From Phyllostachys edulis (lineage: Eukaryota; Streptophyta; Magnoliopsida; Poales; Poaceae): DNA of 64,000 nucleotides. The stretch is taken from assembly GCA_036346405.1 (NCBI GenBank), contig CM070567.1, positions 44,193,633 through 44,257,632 on the forward strand, written 5' to 3'. The translations under genes and the position numbers were made by a program. Within the stretch, counting starts at the first letter, position 1. Every line of letters begins with the position of its first letter. Below, one piece after another: positions 9,032-19,776 of this stretch. Under the pieces are notes generated by a model. It was not told the origin of the DNA and searched no databases. It saw only the letters and a program-made list of their open reading frames with translations.

Positions 9032-12000
9032 AATTTCAACCTCGGCCCTAATAAAGAATTAGGTGTTGTTCATAGCATCACTGTTCATTTTGGCAAATTA
9101 GGCAACATGTTACAATCTTATTTTCCCCAAATTCTAACTAAACCTCCAACTTGGTCAAAGCTTCAAAAGGAAATACCACTTAATGTTGGTATTAAGACTG
9201 GGAGATATTTTGTTTAAAAGCCAGATAAATTATTATGGCCCAAAAATAATTTTTGTTAAATTTTTAGAAATTATTTGATTTTCAGAAAAATAATTGTCTT
9301 TAAATAAAACCTATTCGGTCTAAATGAATTATTTATGTATTTCTAATAGAGAAACAGTGGTTTCAAAATTTATTTGGGGAATATATCATCCCAGTAGTCT
9401 CCTGGCAAGATTTCATATTTTTACAAATTTATTTGCTATTTTTAAAGGCCCGGTCAAACCTTTTGAAAGTTTAAACTGGGCTGGTCAACCCTCTCGGTCT
9501 AAATTCAAACCAGGCACTGTAGCGACTCAGCCCTAAACCCTCTGGTCCAACCGGTGCAAAGTGGCTCGGCCCTGTCACGTTCGCTCACAGCAGCCTGCGC
9601 CCAAATAAATCGAGCCGTACATTTCGCATTTAACGGGCGAGATTAGATGGGCGATTCGGATTGCTCAAACCATCCTCCACCAGACCGTTGGATCAACAAA
9701 TAAGGCGGTGCGCGATCTCCGTGCCAAGCCATTCCTAAATGACCGAGAATGGAAAGCATCCGGGCGTTGAAATCTCAACGTGTGGCCCCGATTGAAATGT
9801 TCGGACCGGCCGGAGGTGCCAGCAAAGATCCACCGTTGAAATTAGATCTGACAGACCACGGCCATTGGGCTGTTCGGACCGTCCGGACCCCATCAATCTG
9901 GCCGTTGGTCCGAGATTTAACGGTGATTGTCTTTGCGGGTGAAGCTCACCAAAGACGCATTGCATCTTGGGCGTTGAAGCGAAATCGGCGGCTCGTGGGT
10001 TGAGATGTTCGGACCGCCCGGACCTCCCCTCGATCTTAGCCGTCCATTGGAAATCGTACGGCCCAGGTTCCAAGATACCGTTCCAGTGTGTTTTGACCAC
10101 CCCATCGCAGCCGCCCAGTTAAAATCGAACGGCTGTTGTTCTTTGAGGATTGGTCGTGTCTTTGTCTTGCTTTTCGTCCCACAGGACCCGTTTATCGGCA
10201 GATGGTTCCTCCCTTGCGTCTTTGTCTTGCCGTCGCAGCCCTCCTCGCCAGCGTGGTGGTAGTGCACAGTGCAAATACAACTATTTCCTTGATATTTATC
10301 CTTAGTGCCACTTCATCAGCTCTAGAAATTTCTTGTTTGCTCTAGTGGCTCCAACACTATATAAAACCTACTGACTTAGCTCCTGCTTTTGTTGACCAAG
10401 AAGAAGCTCTCACACTTTGTCTCCCTTCCCAGTGAAGCCTCCTTGTTCTTCACCTTGTTCAGCTTTAGAGCATGCCTAAGTCTCATACTAATGTGGTTTT
10501 GGGCATCTCTTGTAGGGTTGGAATTAGGGTTTTCCTCTCTGTCACCTTGAACCAGTGAAGCACCATCTTGAGGAAACCTCATCCTGGTGAGTTGGAGTCC
10601 ATCTTTTCTCATCAAAAATGTGCCTAATGGTCTTTATATCTTAGATCCATCATTCTTGTTTTGGACAGACCAAAGAATGGAGTTTGGACCTTTACTGTCT
10701 GGACCAAAACCTTGACTTCATCTTCTCTAACCCTAGCTGGTAAGTTTTGATCTTGCCTCCTGTCATTTTAAGCTCTCTAAGGACATCACTAACTCTCATG
10801 CATCACTTACTTGCTCATGTGATGTTCCAAACTTCTTTAAACTGAAAAGTTGTTTTTATAAATTTTCGGTCTTTCATATCGTTTTCAAAACTTAAAGATT
10901 CTCTTACCAGTGTATTAGCTTGTTTAGGTCCTAGAGAAACCCTAGCAGCACCCATGGTCTTTCTTCAAAAGTCTTGAAGTCACCCGTTCCTTTATTATTG
11001 CTAATCCCCTCTCTGTTAGTTTTTGTCGGTTAAAAACCAACCAATAGTTAAGCTTCTATTTCTTTCTTCAAACTGGACGGTTAGGGTAGTATTGAGGACT
11101 TATAATATTAATCACCTTCCAGATAGTCCTAACTTCCATTTAGAGTCTTTATTTTGTGTATTTCCTCAAAATGGCCGAATCTGGAAGAAGTTCCCTTGCT
11201 GTTTTTGATCCCACCGACAAAAGTCCCTTCTGTCTCTTCTTTCCTTAAACGATCGGTTAAGGTTAGCATTGATGTGTCATGCTATTAATTACTTTCCAGG
11301 TAACTTTAACTCCTATTTAAGGTCTCCGTCTTTGTGTATCTTTCCGGAATGACCAAAATGGTAAAGTTTCCTTCTTGCTTATTGTTGTCTAAACCGACAA
11401 CACGAGCGATAAGGAGTCCACATCCTTAATTGCTATTAATAGATATTAAATGATTAGTTAGGTCAACACTAGCTTTAGTATACTTAGTTACTGACCACAA
11501 GATTTCATTTATATGGGGTTTAGCTAGATAAATAATTTAATTATATGTTGTCTGTTCTAGTTTCTAAAACCGTCGACATCGTAGCTCAATCTAAAATGCA
11601 AACTGTACTAGATAGGATTAGCAAGAGTAGTGGTCGGTTACTATTCTTAATTAAATTATTGTACCTTAAGCATGTTGCTAATGATGCAATAATCCTTTGA
11701 CCATACATTCTTTCTATGCATATTGTTCTCTGTTTCTTTTTCCTGGATTCATTGCATTTTATTTTCTTTTAGATACTGGTTCTTCTGAGATTGTTGAGTC
11801 TTTTGTTGAGCCACAAGAACCTGAGCAAGAGGTTGTTTATTACTACCAAGGCAAGCATCCTCTCTGCACCATATTGATCCTACTCTTTTGAACTGTAGAT
11901 TTATAAAATACAGTGATACTGATTGCATGCAATGTTCTAAAAATTATTTATGATCTGTTCCTAGTTAGTTACAACCTGAACTTGATGGTTTACCCTGAAT

Positions 12001-13704
12001 CTGATCATACACTCAACCTAAGGTAGTATGTGGTATGATAATATTTAGTTTTAAACTTGGCTTAGCCCTGCAGTCCATAGAACGGTAGTGTTTGGCAAGC
12101 TTAACTTGTCAAACCTGGGAACAACAAATAAATTTTATTTATTTTGATTTCTTGTTCAGTTTATTTGAATCTGAAATGATCCTTAATCTTGTTTATAAAT
12201 TGATTCAAATCTGGACAAGTGGATGCTAGTGATGGTGCCTTTGTGCACGAGAATTGGGAAATGTGGATGTCTTTCTGGGTTGATTAAGGACTGAACTCTG
12301 ACTACCCAATTCAAGCCCCAACGTACTTCCACACGCGGTGTATGGGTACTGTTTGGTTAAGTAAAGGGTTAATACTATTGAGTTGGAAGCAGGAGAGTAG
12401 GGACATGTGTATTGATTTCATATAGCATAGATGCTTAAGTCTTCGGGCCGTGTCGTATGCCATGTGGAGTTTATATCGATATCAGATGTTCTTAGAAGGG
12501 TGAGGGCGTAGATGTGTACCATCGCATGTACGTACCTTCAGGGCCCCGACTGCGGTCTAATATGTGCAGTTATGCACGAGTTCGCATTTAATTGATTGGG
12601 TCGGCATTCCCGGCACAACATGTGGGCCCCAGTTGAATATATGATATCAGTCGTTGTTTAAGCGGGATTAGTCTCACATGGGTTGTCCAACTCAATAGTA
12701 TCAACTTGTTGAAAAATACCAAATCTTAGTCTCCCCAGCCGGCATACCAAAGGCAGTGTGCTATTATTCCGGAGGCTTACGGGCTAACTAAGTCGTGTGG
12801 GTAAAGATGTACACCCTTGCAAGGATTATAAAACTATTCGAATAGCCGTGTCCACGGTTACGGACGATACTTGAATTGATGTCACCTGTATAGATTTTGC
12901 TCTAAATTTCTGTTTGGGAATTATTTCGGCATGATGGTTGTCATGCACAGGTTGATATTGATATGTGACTTATTATTGTTACTGTTTATGCTTATACTTG
13001 CGATTACTTACTGTTTTAGTCCAAATTGATTTATTAAAATTGCTTTGTCAAAACTTAGCAACTGTAGGTTAAGATGTATCGCTTTCTGCAAATTGAACCA
13101 TTATAACCCTTCTTTTGTTAACCTTATGCATGTAAACTTTCTACTCCTTTGTATAGGTTCTATCAAACACTCTCTTTTATTAGTTTGTGTAAGTCTTGCT
13201 GAGTACCTTTCGTACTCAGGGTTTATGACCTCTCGTTGCAGGTGAAGATGGTTATCTTTATGATATGCCCGTTAGCGCCCGATCGAGGTGGCGCTAACGA
13301 GTGATGCTAGTTCTAGTCTCCACGCAATAGCTGCGGGATGGGGCCATTGGTGGTTTTATGTTTATTTTACTTCATTGTTGCTCTTTTGTGATGACCCAAG
13401 GTCATCTGTTCTAGAACAAATTCGATTCTTGTAACAACCGAACCAATATGTAACTGTTATGTATAATTAAGTGAATGTATGACTTGTATGTGTATGATGC
13501 AATGTTGTTTAAGGATATATGCTTAATAGTCACTAATCACAGGAACTATTGCATGACATATATCAAGAACTGAATGTTGGAATTGTTACTTATTATGATT
13601 ATGCTTCTAGTATGATTTTTAATAAGGGCATTACATTGTTCCTAATTAAAATTATGCTACCAAGATAATTTTAATTGACACTTTTCAATATTTGAGGGTC
13701 TTCT
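9032..13704 (+). repeat. E2 5' LTR
   Basis: Direct repeat of 19777-24454 over about 4.67 kb. Its first bases are eroded (TTTCAACCTCGG against TGTATGACCTCGG in the other copy), as is its last tetranucleotide. U3 runs to the TATA box at 10358, leaving more than 3 kb of R-U5, which is unusually long. U3 near 9540-10140 carries several CCGTTGGAT/CGGACCG-rich elements like those of the E1 LTR. ORFs inside (9735-10267, 10376-10615 and others) have no recognisable domain. Confidence 0.88.
10358..10366 (+). promoter_or_regulatory. TATA box of the E2 5' LTR
   Basis: TATATAAAA in the context CCAACACTATATAAAACC, conserved in the 3' LTR. The following 100 bases (CCCTTCCCAGTGAAGCCTCC and onward) look like a transcribed leader. 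Confidence 0.7.
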
Positions 13705-13709
13705 GACGT

Positions 13710-13720
13710 TGGTATCGAGC
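13710..13720 (+). other. E2 primer-binding site (degenerate)
   Basis: TGGTATCGAGC, one base short of the plant initiator-tRNA-Met complement TGGTATCAGAGC that the second copy retains at 24459-24470. It fixes the 5' LTR end at about 13704. Confidence 0.75.
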
Positions 13721-13917
13721 ATACGATTACTGTAGAGTTAGAATTAGCGTGGTCGTTGTCCTTAGTGAGTTTCTGTGAAATTATTTTAACATAATTAATT
13801 TCTAAAGGTCTAAGTATGCTATCTTTTACTTCTTATCTTCCTTAGTATCCATTCTTATCTAACTTTCTGTTGTTTTTCCAAGACTCATTTCTTACTTACC
13901 TTGTCTTTTGTCTGTAG

Positions 13918-14661
13918 ATGAGTGGCTGGTATTTGATTAAGGAGACTCGAGCCGAAGATGTGGACAGGTTTCCGGCCCTGCTTCGAGATATGATGTGGCG
14001 GGCCAATTTTACTTATCAACCAGAGTATGCCATTTACCGTCGAGACCGAGGTCCTGGTATGGAAGAGTACCAAGCTATCATTAATGTGATCGCCAGACAG
14101 GTGGTGGGTAGTGTTCCATACTGCATCCATGTACGTGCCACTTCTGAATCTATGGCTGTGCAGGAAGCTACGCGTAGGATGATGAGCCTCCTTCGTCATG
14201 ATTTGACGGAGCTGTCTCAGCCACCCTATGTGCACTTCCCAAAACAAGGCTCTAGAGCGGATGTGATTACGTTTGATGAGATTCAGTTTGGAGAGGACCC
14301 ATACGTACGCGAGTTAGCGAGGTTGGTCCGTATCATGGACCAAGTCCATCACTATCTCGTGTATGAGTTATGGGAAACCCGCCGTCGTCTGCACGAGGCA
14401 CAGGAGTATTTGAGGCTTGGTGTTGCAACAAACCGCGTTCCTCGTAACGTGCTTTATGGCAACAATGAGATCCCTCCAGCTGCTACCGTACCACAGGGAT
14501 TGCGATTTCTAGAAGTGCCTGGGCTTGTTCCTGTTTTGGGGCAGTGTTGTCAAGCCCGGATGTCCGCCGGTTTTCCTCGCACCCAGCGACCTCGCGATTC
14601 AGGGGACATCATTTCTTTGTTGGGTTCTCCTACCGTCTCATCAGCCCTAGGGATCCCATAG
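13918..14661 (+). CDS. E2 extra ORF upstream of gag (copy 1)
   Basis: 247 codons beginning MSGWYLIKETRAEDV, starting directly after TTGTCTGTAG, which looks like a 3' splice site. No catalytic motif is visible. Residues about 48-95 (EEYQAIINVIARQ, then YCIHVRATSESMAVQEATRRMMSLL) have the spacing of a double-stranded-RNA-binding-like fold, strand residues followed by an alanine-rich helix; this is an inference from pattern only. Extra ORFs before gag are known in some plant gypsy elements. The reading frame may shift near 14580, since another frame continues with a plausible C-terminus (DPIDTGSPEAHLLNEF) to 14732. The copy at 24668 is nearly identical, with mostly single substitutions and one codon lost. 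Confidence 0.6.
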   Translation: MSGWYLIKETRAEDVDRFPALLRDMMWRANFTYQPEYAIYRRDRGPGMEEYQAIINVIARQVVGSVPYCIHVRATSESMAVQEATRRMMSLLRHDLTELSQPPYVHFPKQGSRADVITFDEIQFGEDPYVRELARLVRIMDQVHHYLVYELWETRRRLHEAQEYLRLGVATNRVPRNVLYGNNEIPPAATVPQGLRFLEVPGLVPVLGQCCQARMSAGFPRTQRPRDSGDIISLLGSPTVSSALGIP

Positions 14662-15057
14662 ATACGGGTTCACCAGAAGCTCATCTGTTAAATGAGTTTC
14701 CGGTGAATTTTAACCATAATGATTATACCTAGGGGCTGGATGGGGTGTTTGGCATTAGCTGTGTGATAGGCTAGTACGTGTTCATTAAGTAGTGTGTAAT
14801 AGAATAGTCTATGTCCTGTAAAAATGCTGTGTGCCGACCTTGATATTTTGGACTGAATGTTGTTTTGTGTTGGCTGTTAATAAATTGAGGCCGCACCTTT
14901 TGCTGTACCGTGTGCTATTGTCTTGATGTTAATTGGCTGCATGTCATAGCATGGTGCATAATTAAGTTTAGTATCTCTTTCTTTGCTATCTCAGAATCTT
15001 GTATGTGTTCGCTCGAGTGTATCCTTGTGATTTTGTTAACCATTATATGGCAACAGG
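14662..15057 (+). other. E2 spacer between extra ORF and gag
   Basis: About 400 bases of T-rich sequence without a coding frame beyond 14732. It includes AATAAATTG near 14880 and ends TTATATGGCAACAGG just before the gag ATG, which resembles a 3' splice acceptor. It may serve as leader or intron for gag expression. Confidence 0.4.
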
Positions 15058-15828
15058 ATGACAGGACCCACTACTCATTTGCGAGCACAACAAGAGGAGA
15101 GGTTCTCCACCCCAATTCCCTATACTCAGGGGGAGCAGGCTGACCCTTCCGGATCTCATGGTTCGCAAGGTGGTCGTCAGGAAGAGGAGCTTCCTCCACC
15201 ACCTACTATGGCGGATGTGCTCATGCAAATTGAGCGCAACCGCATGGACCAGACGCGCATATTGGAGCAAATTGCGCGCAATACCTCTACTACCACCCCA
15301 CCAGCTGGTAGAGCAAGAGTTCAGCATGGGCAGGGAAGTCTTGCTGACTTTCAGCGGACTAACCCGCCAGTGTTCTCCAGCTCCCAGGATCCAATGGAAG
15401 CAAAGGACTGGCTTCGGGAAATTGAAAAGAAGCTGTCCATTGCTCAATGTTCTGAAAGGGAGAAGGTCCTGTATGCTAGCTACCAGCTAACTGGGCCGGC
15501 TAGCAATTGGTGGGATAATTATCTGGCTATTCAGCCCACAGGACATACCCCTACCTGGCTTGAGTTCATGGAGGCCTTTCGCGAGACCCATATTCCTGAA
15601 GGAGTGATGATGCTCAAGCAGCAGGAGTTTCTTGCTCTTAAGCAAGGGCGAAAATCAGTGACCGAGTACCTTCATGAGTTCAATTTTCTTGCTCGGTACA
15701 CCCCTGACGATGTTTCGACTGACACTCGTCGTCGAAACCGTTTCATGAATGGTGCATCGAAAGAATTGCGGTTGGCTTTGGCGAGACAAGATTTCGAAAT
15801 TTCAAACATCTTGTGGACAAAGCCATAA
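15058..15828 (+). pseudogene. E2 gag (capsid part)
   Basis: 256 codons from an ATG placed right after an AG acceptor-like site. A proline/glutamine-rich N-terminus is followed by the gypsy capsid domain: MEAKDWLREIEKKL, the tryptophan motif NWWDNYL, and EFLALKQGRKSVTEYLHEF. The frame is lost near 15826; the expected continuation (DKAIIVKLRAKAL-like) reads in another frame with several shifts up to 15968. The zinc knuckle therefore lies in a separate open frame. Full-length gag is not encoded. Confidence 0.82.
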
Positions 15829-15967
15829 TTGTCAAACTAAGAGCAAGGCTTTAGAGGAGTCACAGGCGGCAAAAGGTTACCCACTTTGCATCTAGTAGCC
15901 GCCGATAAGACCGCGTCTGTGGCGACCTCGATCTTTCGATCGCCACCCGGCTCCACCTAGGGCACCG

Positions 15968-16570
15968 GTGTTTGCATTTCGTCCACCGCCACCCACTGGG
16001 CAGTCCCGACCTAGTGGAAATAGGCCACCTACTGCTATCAATGTTAGGCCTGGTGTGATTTGCTATCATTGTGGACGCCCGGGGCATTTTGCAAACCAAT
16101 GCTTTGCTAAGGCACGTGGGTTGCCACCTGTTCAGCCTTCCCCAGCTGCTGTGCGTCCTACACCTTCTCCAAAGGCAGTTGTCAAGCCTGATCTAGTTCC
16201 AGTCCGCGGCCGTATAAATCAACTAACTGCTGAAGAAGCGGTCGAGGCACCAGAAGTTATTCTTGGTATGCTCCTAGTTAATTTCAGTTCAGCTACAGTT
16301 TTATTTGACTCTGGAACATCCCATTCTTTTGTTAGTAGACAGTTTGCTGCTCAACATCAGCTAGTTATGCATCATCTTCATCCACCGCATATTATTCACT
16401 CACCTGGGTCTGTATTCATGACTGATCAAATCTGCCTTAATGTCAATATTATTATTGAAGGGGTAGATTTTTGGGCAGACCTGATTGTGATAAACTCTAA
16501 AGGGATAGATGTCATTTTGGGAATGGATTGGTTATCTAAGAATTTCGGCCAAATCAATTGTGCCCAATGA
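15968..16570 (+). pseudogene. E2 gag zinc knuckle and protease
   Basis: 200 codons. The nucleocapsid knuckle CYHCGRPGHFANQC (C-X2-C-X4-H-X4-C) is intact at about residues 35-48. The aspartic protease active site LFDSGTSHSFVS comes near residue 113, and the clade marker VILGMDWLSKNFGQINCAQ is at the end. The frame stops at a TGA (16568-16570) where related elements have arginine, consistent with a CGA-to-TGA change by deamination of methylated cytosine. Reading continues in frame after the stop toward RT. Confidence 0.82.
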
Positions 16571-16669
16571 ACTATAACCATCACTAATGAAAACGGCCTT
16601 TTAGTCATTTTTCAGTCTAGTACAGTTCATCCTCATCTTGGTGCATTACAAATTGATGCCGCCCCTACC

Positions 16670-17534
16670 TTGGAGTCATTACCGGTAGTATGTGAATATC
16701 CGGACGTCTTTCCTGAAGACCTTCCCGGTATGCCACCAGATCGGGAAGTGGAGTTCGTGATTGAACTAGTTCCTGGTACTGCTCCCATATCAAGAAGACC
16801 TTATCGTATGCCTTCTAATGAGTTGTTTGAATTGAAGAAACAACTTGGAGAATTACTTGACAAGGGTTTCATTCGACCGAGTTCCTCACCCTGGGGATGC
16901 CCGGCCATCTTTGTCAAAAAGAAAGACCAGACTTTACGAATGTGTGTGGATTACCGTCCGTTAAATGAAGTCACTATAAAAAATAAGTACCCTCTGCCCC
17001 GAATTGATGATCTGTTTGATCAGTTGACTGGAGCCCGTGTCTTTTCAAAGATTGATTTGCGATCGGGCTATCATCAGATCAAGGTTAGAGCTGAGGACAT
17101 TCCTAAAACAACATTTTCTACTCGTTACGGATTATGCGAGTATCTTTATTATGTCCTTTGGTCTAACGAATGCTCCTGCTTATTTCATGAATCTTATGAA
17201 TTCAGTATTCATGGATTTCTTGGATAAGTTTGTTGTTGTGTTCATTGACGACATTCTTGTCTACTCCAAGTCTGACGAAGAGCATGAGCGAAGATCTCGA
17301 GACTTGTCTTTGGATACACTTCATGAAGCATCACCGTATGCTAAATTTAGTAAGTGTGCTTTCGGCTCAAGCAAGTTGCATTTTTGGGACATGTTTTATC
17401 CGAAGGAGGTATTCTTGTTGATCGATGAAGGTACAAGATGTACTAGGAAGCACCCAGAATGTTCTGAAGTTCAAGTTTCCTTGGACTTGCGGGATATTAC
17501 CGTGGGTTCATTAAAACTTCTCCAAAATTTCTAG
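16670..17534 (+). pseudogene. E2 reverse transcriptase (frameshifted)
   Basis: The PR-RT linker (YPDVFPEDLPG) and RT N-terminus run in one frame to about 17150, with the first catalytic aspartate in FSKIDLRSGYHQ. A small indel in TATCTTTATTATGTCC shifts the frame, and RT resumes (FGLTNAPAYFMNLMN) with FIDDILVYSK at 17241-17270. The connection region after 17330 is degenerate (CAFGSSKLHFWDMF and onward) and stops at 17534. No active RT can be made from this copy. Confidence 0.85.
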
Positions 17535-17585
17535 GCCTCGACTCGACTTTTAAAGAAAGAGAACAAATTCTTTTGGTCACCGAGT

Positions 17586-17921
17586 GTGAAAACAGCCACT
17601 CTTGAAAAGCTCTTGACCGAAGCCCCTGTTCTCACTCTTCCTGATATTCATAAGGATTTTGATATCTATTGTGATGCATCTCGCCATGGACTTGGCTGTG
17701 TGCTTATGCAAGAAGGCCGAGTTGTGGCTTATGCATCCAGGCAGTTGCGACCTCATGAGGTGAATTATCCTACTCATAATTTGGAATTGGCAGCCGTGGT
17801 CCATGCATTAAAGATTTGGCGACATTACCTTTTGGGTAATCGTTGTGAAATCTATACTGATCATAAGAGCCTGAAGTATATATTCACTCAAGTTGATCTG
17901 AATATGAGACAAAGAAGATAG
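17586..17921 (+). pseudogene. E2 RNase H (first part)
   Basis: 111 codons with the RNase H core: the aspartate in IYCDASRHGLGCVLMQEG, the glutamate in NLELAAVVHALKIWRHYL, and YTDHKSLKYIF. It ends at a TAG at 17919-17921 that replaces a tryptophan codon of RQRRWLELI, a single G-to-A change. The same frame goes on as the integrase ORF. Confidence 0.85.
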
Positions 17922-17927
17922 CTTGAA

Positions 17928-19556
17928 TTGATCAAGGACTATGATATGGGTATTCATTACCATCCTGGCAAAGCCAATGTTGTGGCTGATGCTTTAAGCA
18001 GAAAGTCACAATGCAATTGCTTATCAACAATACCTCTGGCTAAGAGCTTATGTGCTGATTTTCAGCGCTTAAGTCTCGAAATGGTCAAAGATGGATTTCT
18101 TGCTGCCTTAGAAGTTAAGTCAACCCTCGAAGATCAGATTCTGGAGGCTCAGAAAACTGATGCTGAGGTAGCAGAGATCAAGGAAAATTTGAAGGCGGGT
18201 AAAGCCAACGAATTTTCTAAAGATGCTCGTGGTACCATTCGATATCGCAATAGTTTGGTAGTACCCTCAGATTCTCAGTTGAGAGAGCTAATTCTCAAAG
18301 AAGCTCATAATTCCAAGTTTTCATTACATCCTGGAAGTACTAAGATGTACCAGGACTTGAAGAAGACATTCTGGTGGAGCCAAATGAAAAGGCAAATTGC
18401 TCAGTATGTTGCTGAATGCGATATTTGTCAAAGGGTTAAAGCCGAGCACTTGAAACCTGCTGGTACCCTTCAGCCTCTGCCTATTCCACAAGGGAAGTGG
18501 GAAGAAGTCGGTATGGATTTTGTTACCAGACTTCCTAAAACTCAGAATGGATTTGATGCCATCTGGGTGATAATTGATCGTCTAACCAAAGTGGCTCATT
18601 TTATCCCTGTCAGAACCACTTTCAATGGCAAGCAATTGGCAGAGCTATATATTGCCAAGATTGTTTGTCTCCATGGTGTTCCAAAAGTCATTGTTTCAGA
18701 CCGTGGATCTCAATTTACTTCCCATTTTTGGAATTGCCTTCATAAAGCAATGGGAACTGAACTCTCCTTCAGCACTGCTTATCATCCTCAAACCAGTGGT
18801 CAAACTGAAATGGTGAATCAGGTGATGGAGGATCTTCTTAGAGCCTATGTGCTAGCATATGGCAAGAATTGGGAGAAATCTTTGCCGTATGTGGAATTTT
18901 CCTACAATAACAGCTACCAAGCAAGTATTCAAATGTCACCTTTTGAAGCCTTGTATGGAAGAGCTTGTAGGACTCCATTGAATTGGTCGGAGTCTAGTGA
19001 AAGACCATTCTTTGGTCCAGACTTGGTAATGGAAGCTGAAGAGCAAGTTCGTCTGATTCGAGACCGCTTGAAAACTGCCCAGTCTCGTCAGAAAAGCTAT
19101 GCCGACCATCGTCGTCGTGAGCTAAGCTTTGAGGTAGATGATTATGTCTATCTTAAAGTGTCGCCGATGAAAGGTACTCATCGCTTTCAAGTGAAAGGGA
19201 AGCTAGCACCTCGTTATATCGGACCTTTCCGAATTATTGCAAAACGAGGGGCTATGGCATATCAATTGGAACTTCCCGACACTCTCTCGGCAGTTCATGA
19301 TACCTTTCATGTTTCTCAATTAAAGAAGTGTCTTCGTGTTCCTACCGAGGCTACTGTTTATGAGAATCTTAATCTTCAACCGGATCTTTCTTATCAAGAA
19401 CAACCAGTGCGTATCCTCGATGAAATGGAACGCAGGACAAGAAATCGCACTGTCAAGTTCTTGAAAATTCAATGGGCTAATCACTCAGAAGATGAAGCCA
19501 CATGGGAGCGCGAAGATCTAATGAGGATTGAGCACCCCCACCTTTTTGCTGTTTAA
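17928..19556 (+). CDS. E2 integrase and chromodomain (open but without its own start)
   Basis: 542 codons open. It starts with the end of RNase H (YHPGKANVVADALSRK). Integrase has the zinc-binding H-H-C-C (from HPGSTKMYQDL to CDICQRVKAEH), core residues D (GMDFVTRLP), D (SDRGSQFTS) and E (GQTEMVNQ), then the GPY/F-like APRYIGPFRIIAKRGAMAY. The C-terminal chromodomain runs from QPVRILDEMERRTRNRTVKF to the aromatic WEREDLMRIEHPHLF. The apparent initiator Met is internal to the polyprotein. All three catalytic residues are present, but expression would need readthrough of upstream stops. Confidence 0.85.
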   Translation: MIKDYDMGIHYHPGKANVVADALSRKSQCNCLSTIPLAKSLCADFQRLSLEMVKDGFLAALEVKSTLEDQILEAQKTDAEVAEIKENLKAGKANEFSKDARGTIRYRNSLVVPSDSQLRELILKEAHNSKFSLHPGSTKMYQDLKKTFWWSQMKRQIAQYVAECDICQRVKAEHLKPAGTLQPLPIPQGKWEEVGMDFVTRLPKTQNGFDAIWVIIDRLTKVAHFIPVRTTFNGKQLAELYIAKIVCLHGVPKVIVSDRGSQFTSHFWNCLHKAMGTELSFSTAYHPQTSGQTEMVNQVMEDLLRAYVLAYGKNWEKSLPYVEFSYNNSYQASIQMSPFEALYGRACRTPLNWSESSERPFFGPDLVMEAEEQVRLIRDRLKTAQSRQKSYADHRRRELSFEVDDYVYLKVSPMKGTHRFQVKGKLAPRYIGPFRIIAKRGAMAYQLELPDTLSAVHDTFHVSQLKKCLRVPTEATVYENLNLQPDLSYQEQPVRILDEMERRTRNRTVKFLKIQWANHSEDEATWEREDLMRIEHPHLFAV

Positions 19557-19776
19557 AAATTGCCTTTGAATCAAGAAAGGTAAGGTTAAACAAAGCAATG
19601 TAAAAGAAGATGTAATAACAGCACTATGTTGTTATGTAAAATCCTTCTTTTCTATCTTTGAAAGAAATAAAGACAACTGAAGTTATGTTTCTAAAATCAT
19701 CATTTCAGCTTCCTCTTTGTCCAACTTCTGAATTACTAGAAATCTCGGGACGAGATTTTCTTAAGGGGGGTAGGTT
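19557..19776 (+). other. E2 3' untranslated region and polypurine tract
   Basis: About 200 bases after the chromodomain stop, ending with the conserved AATCTCGGGACGAGATTTTC and the polypurine tract TTAAGGGGGGTAGG at 19761-19774. The 3' LTR begins TGTATGACC at 19777. Confidence 0.75.

Noticed and set aside
9735..10615. ORFs conserved between the two E2 LTRs
   Set aside because: Both LTRs are duplicates of one sequence, so conservation is not evidence of coding; the frames differ by indels between copies.
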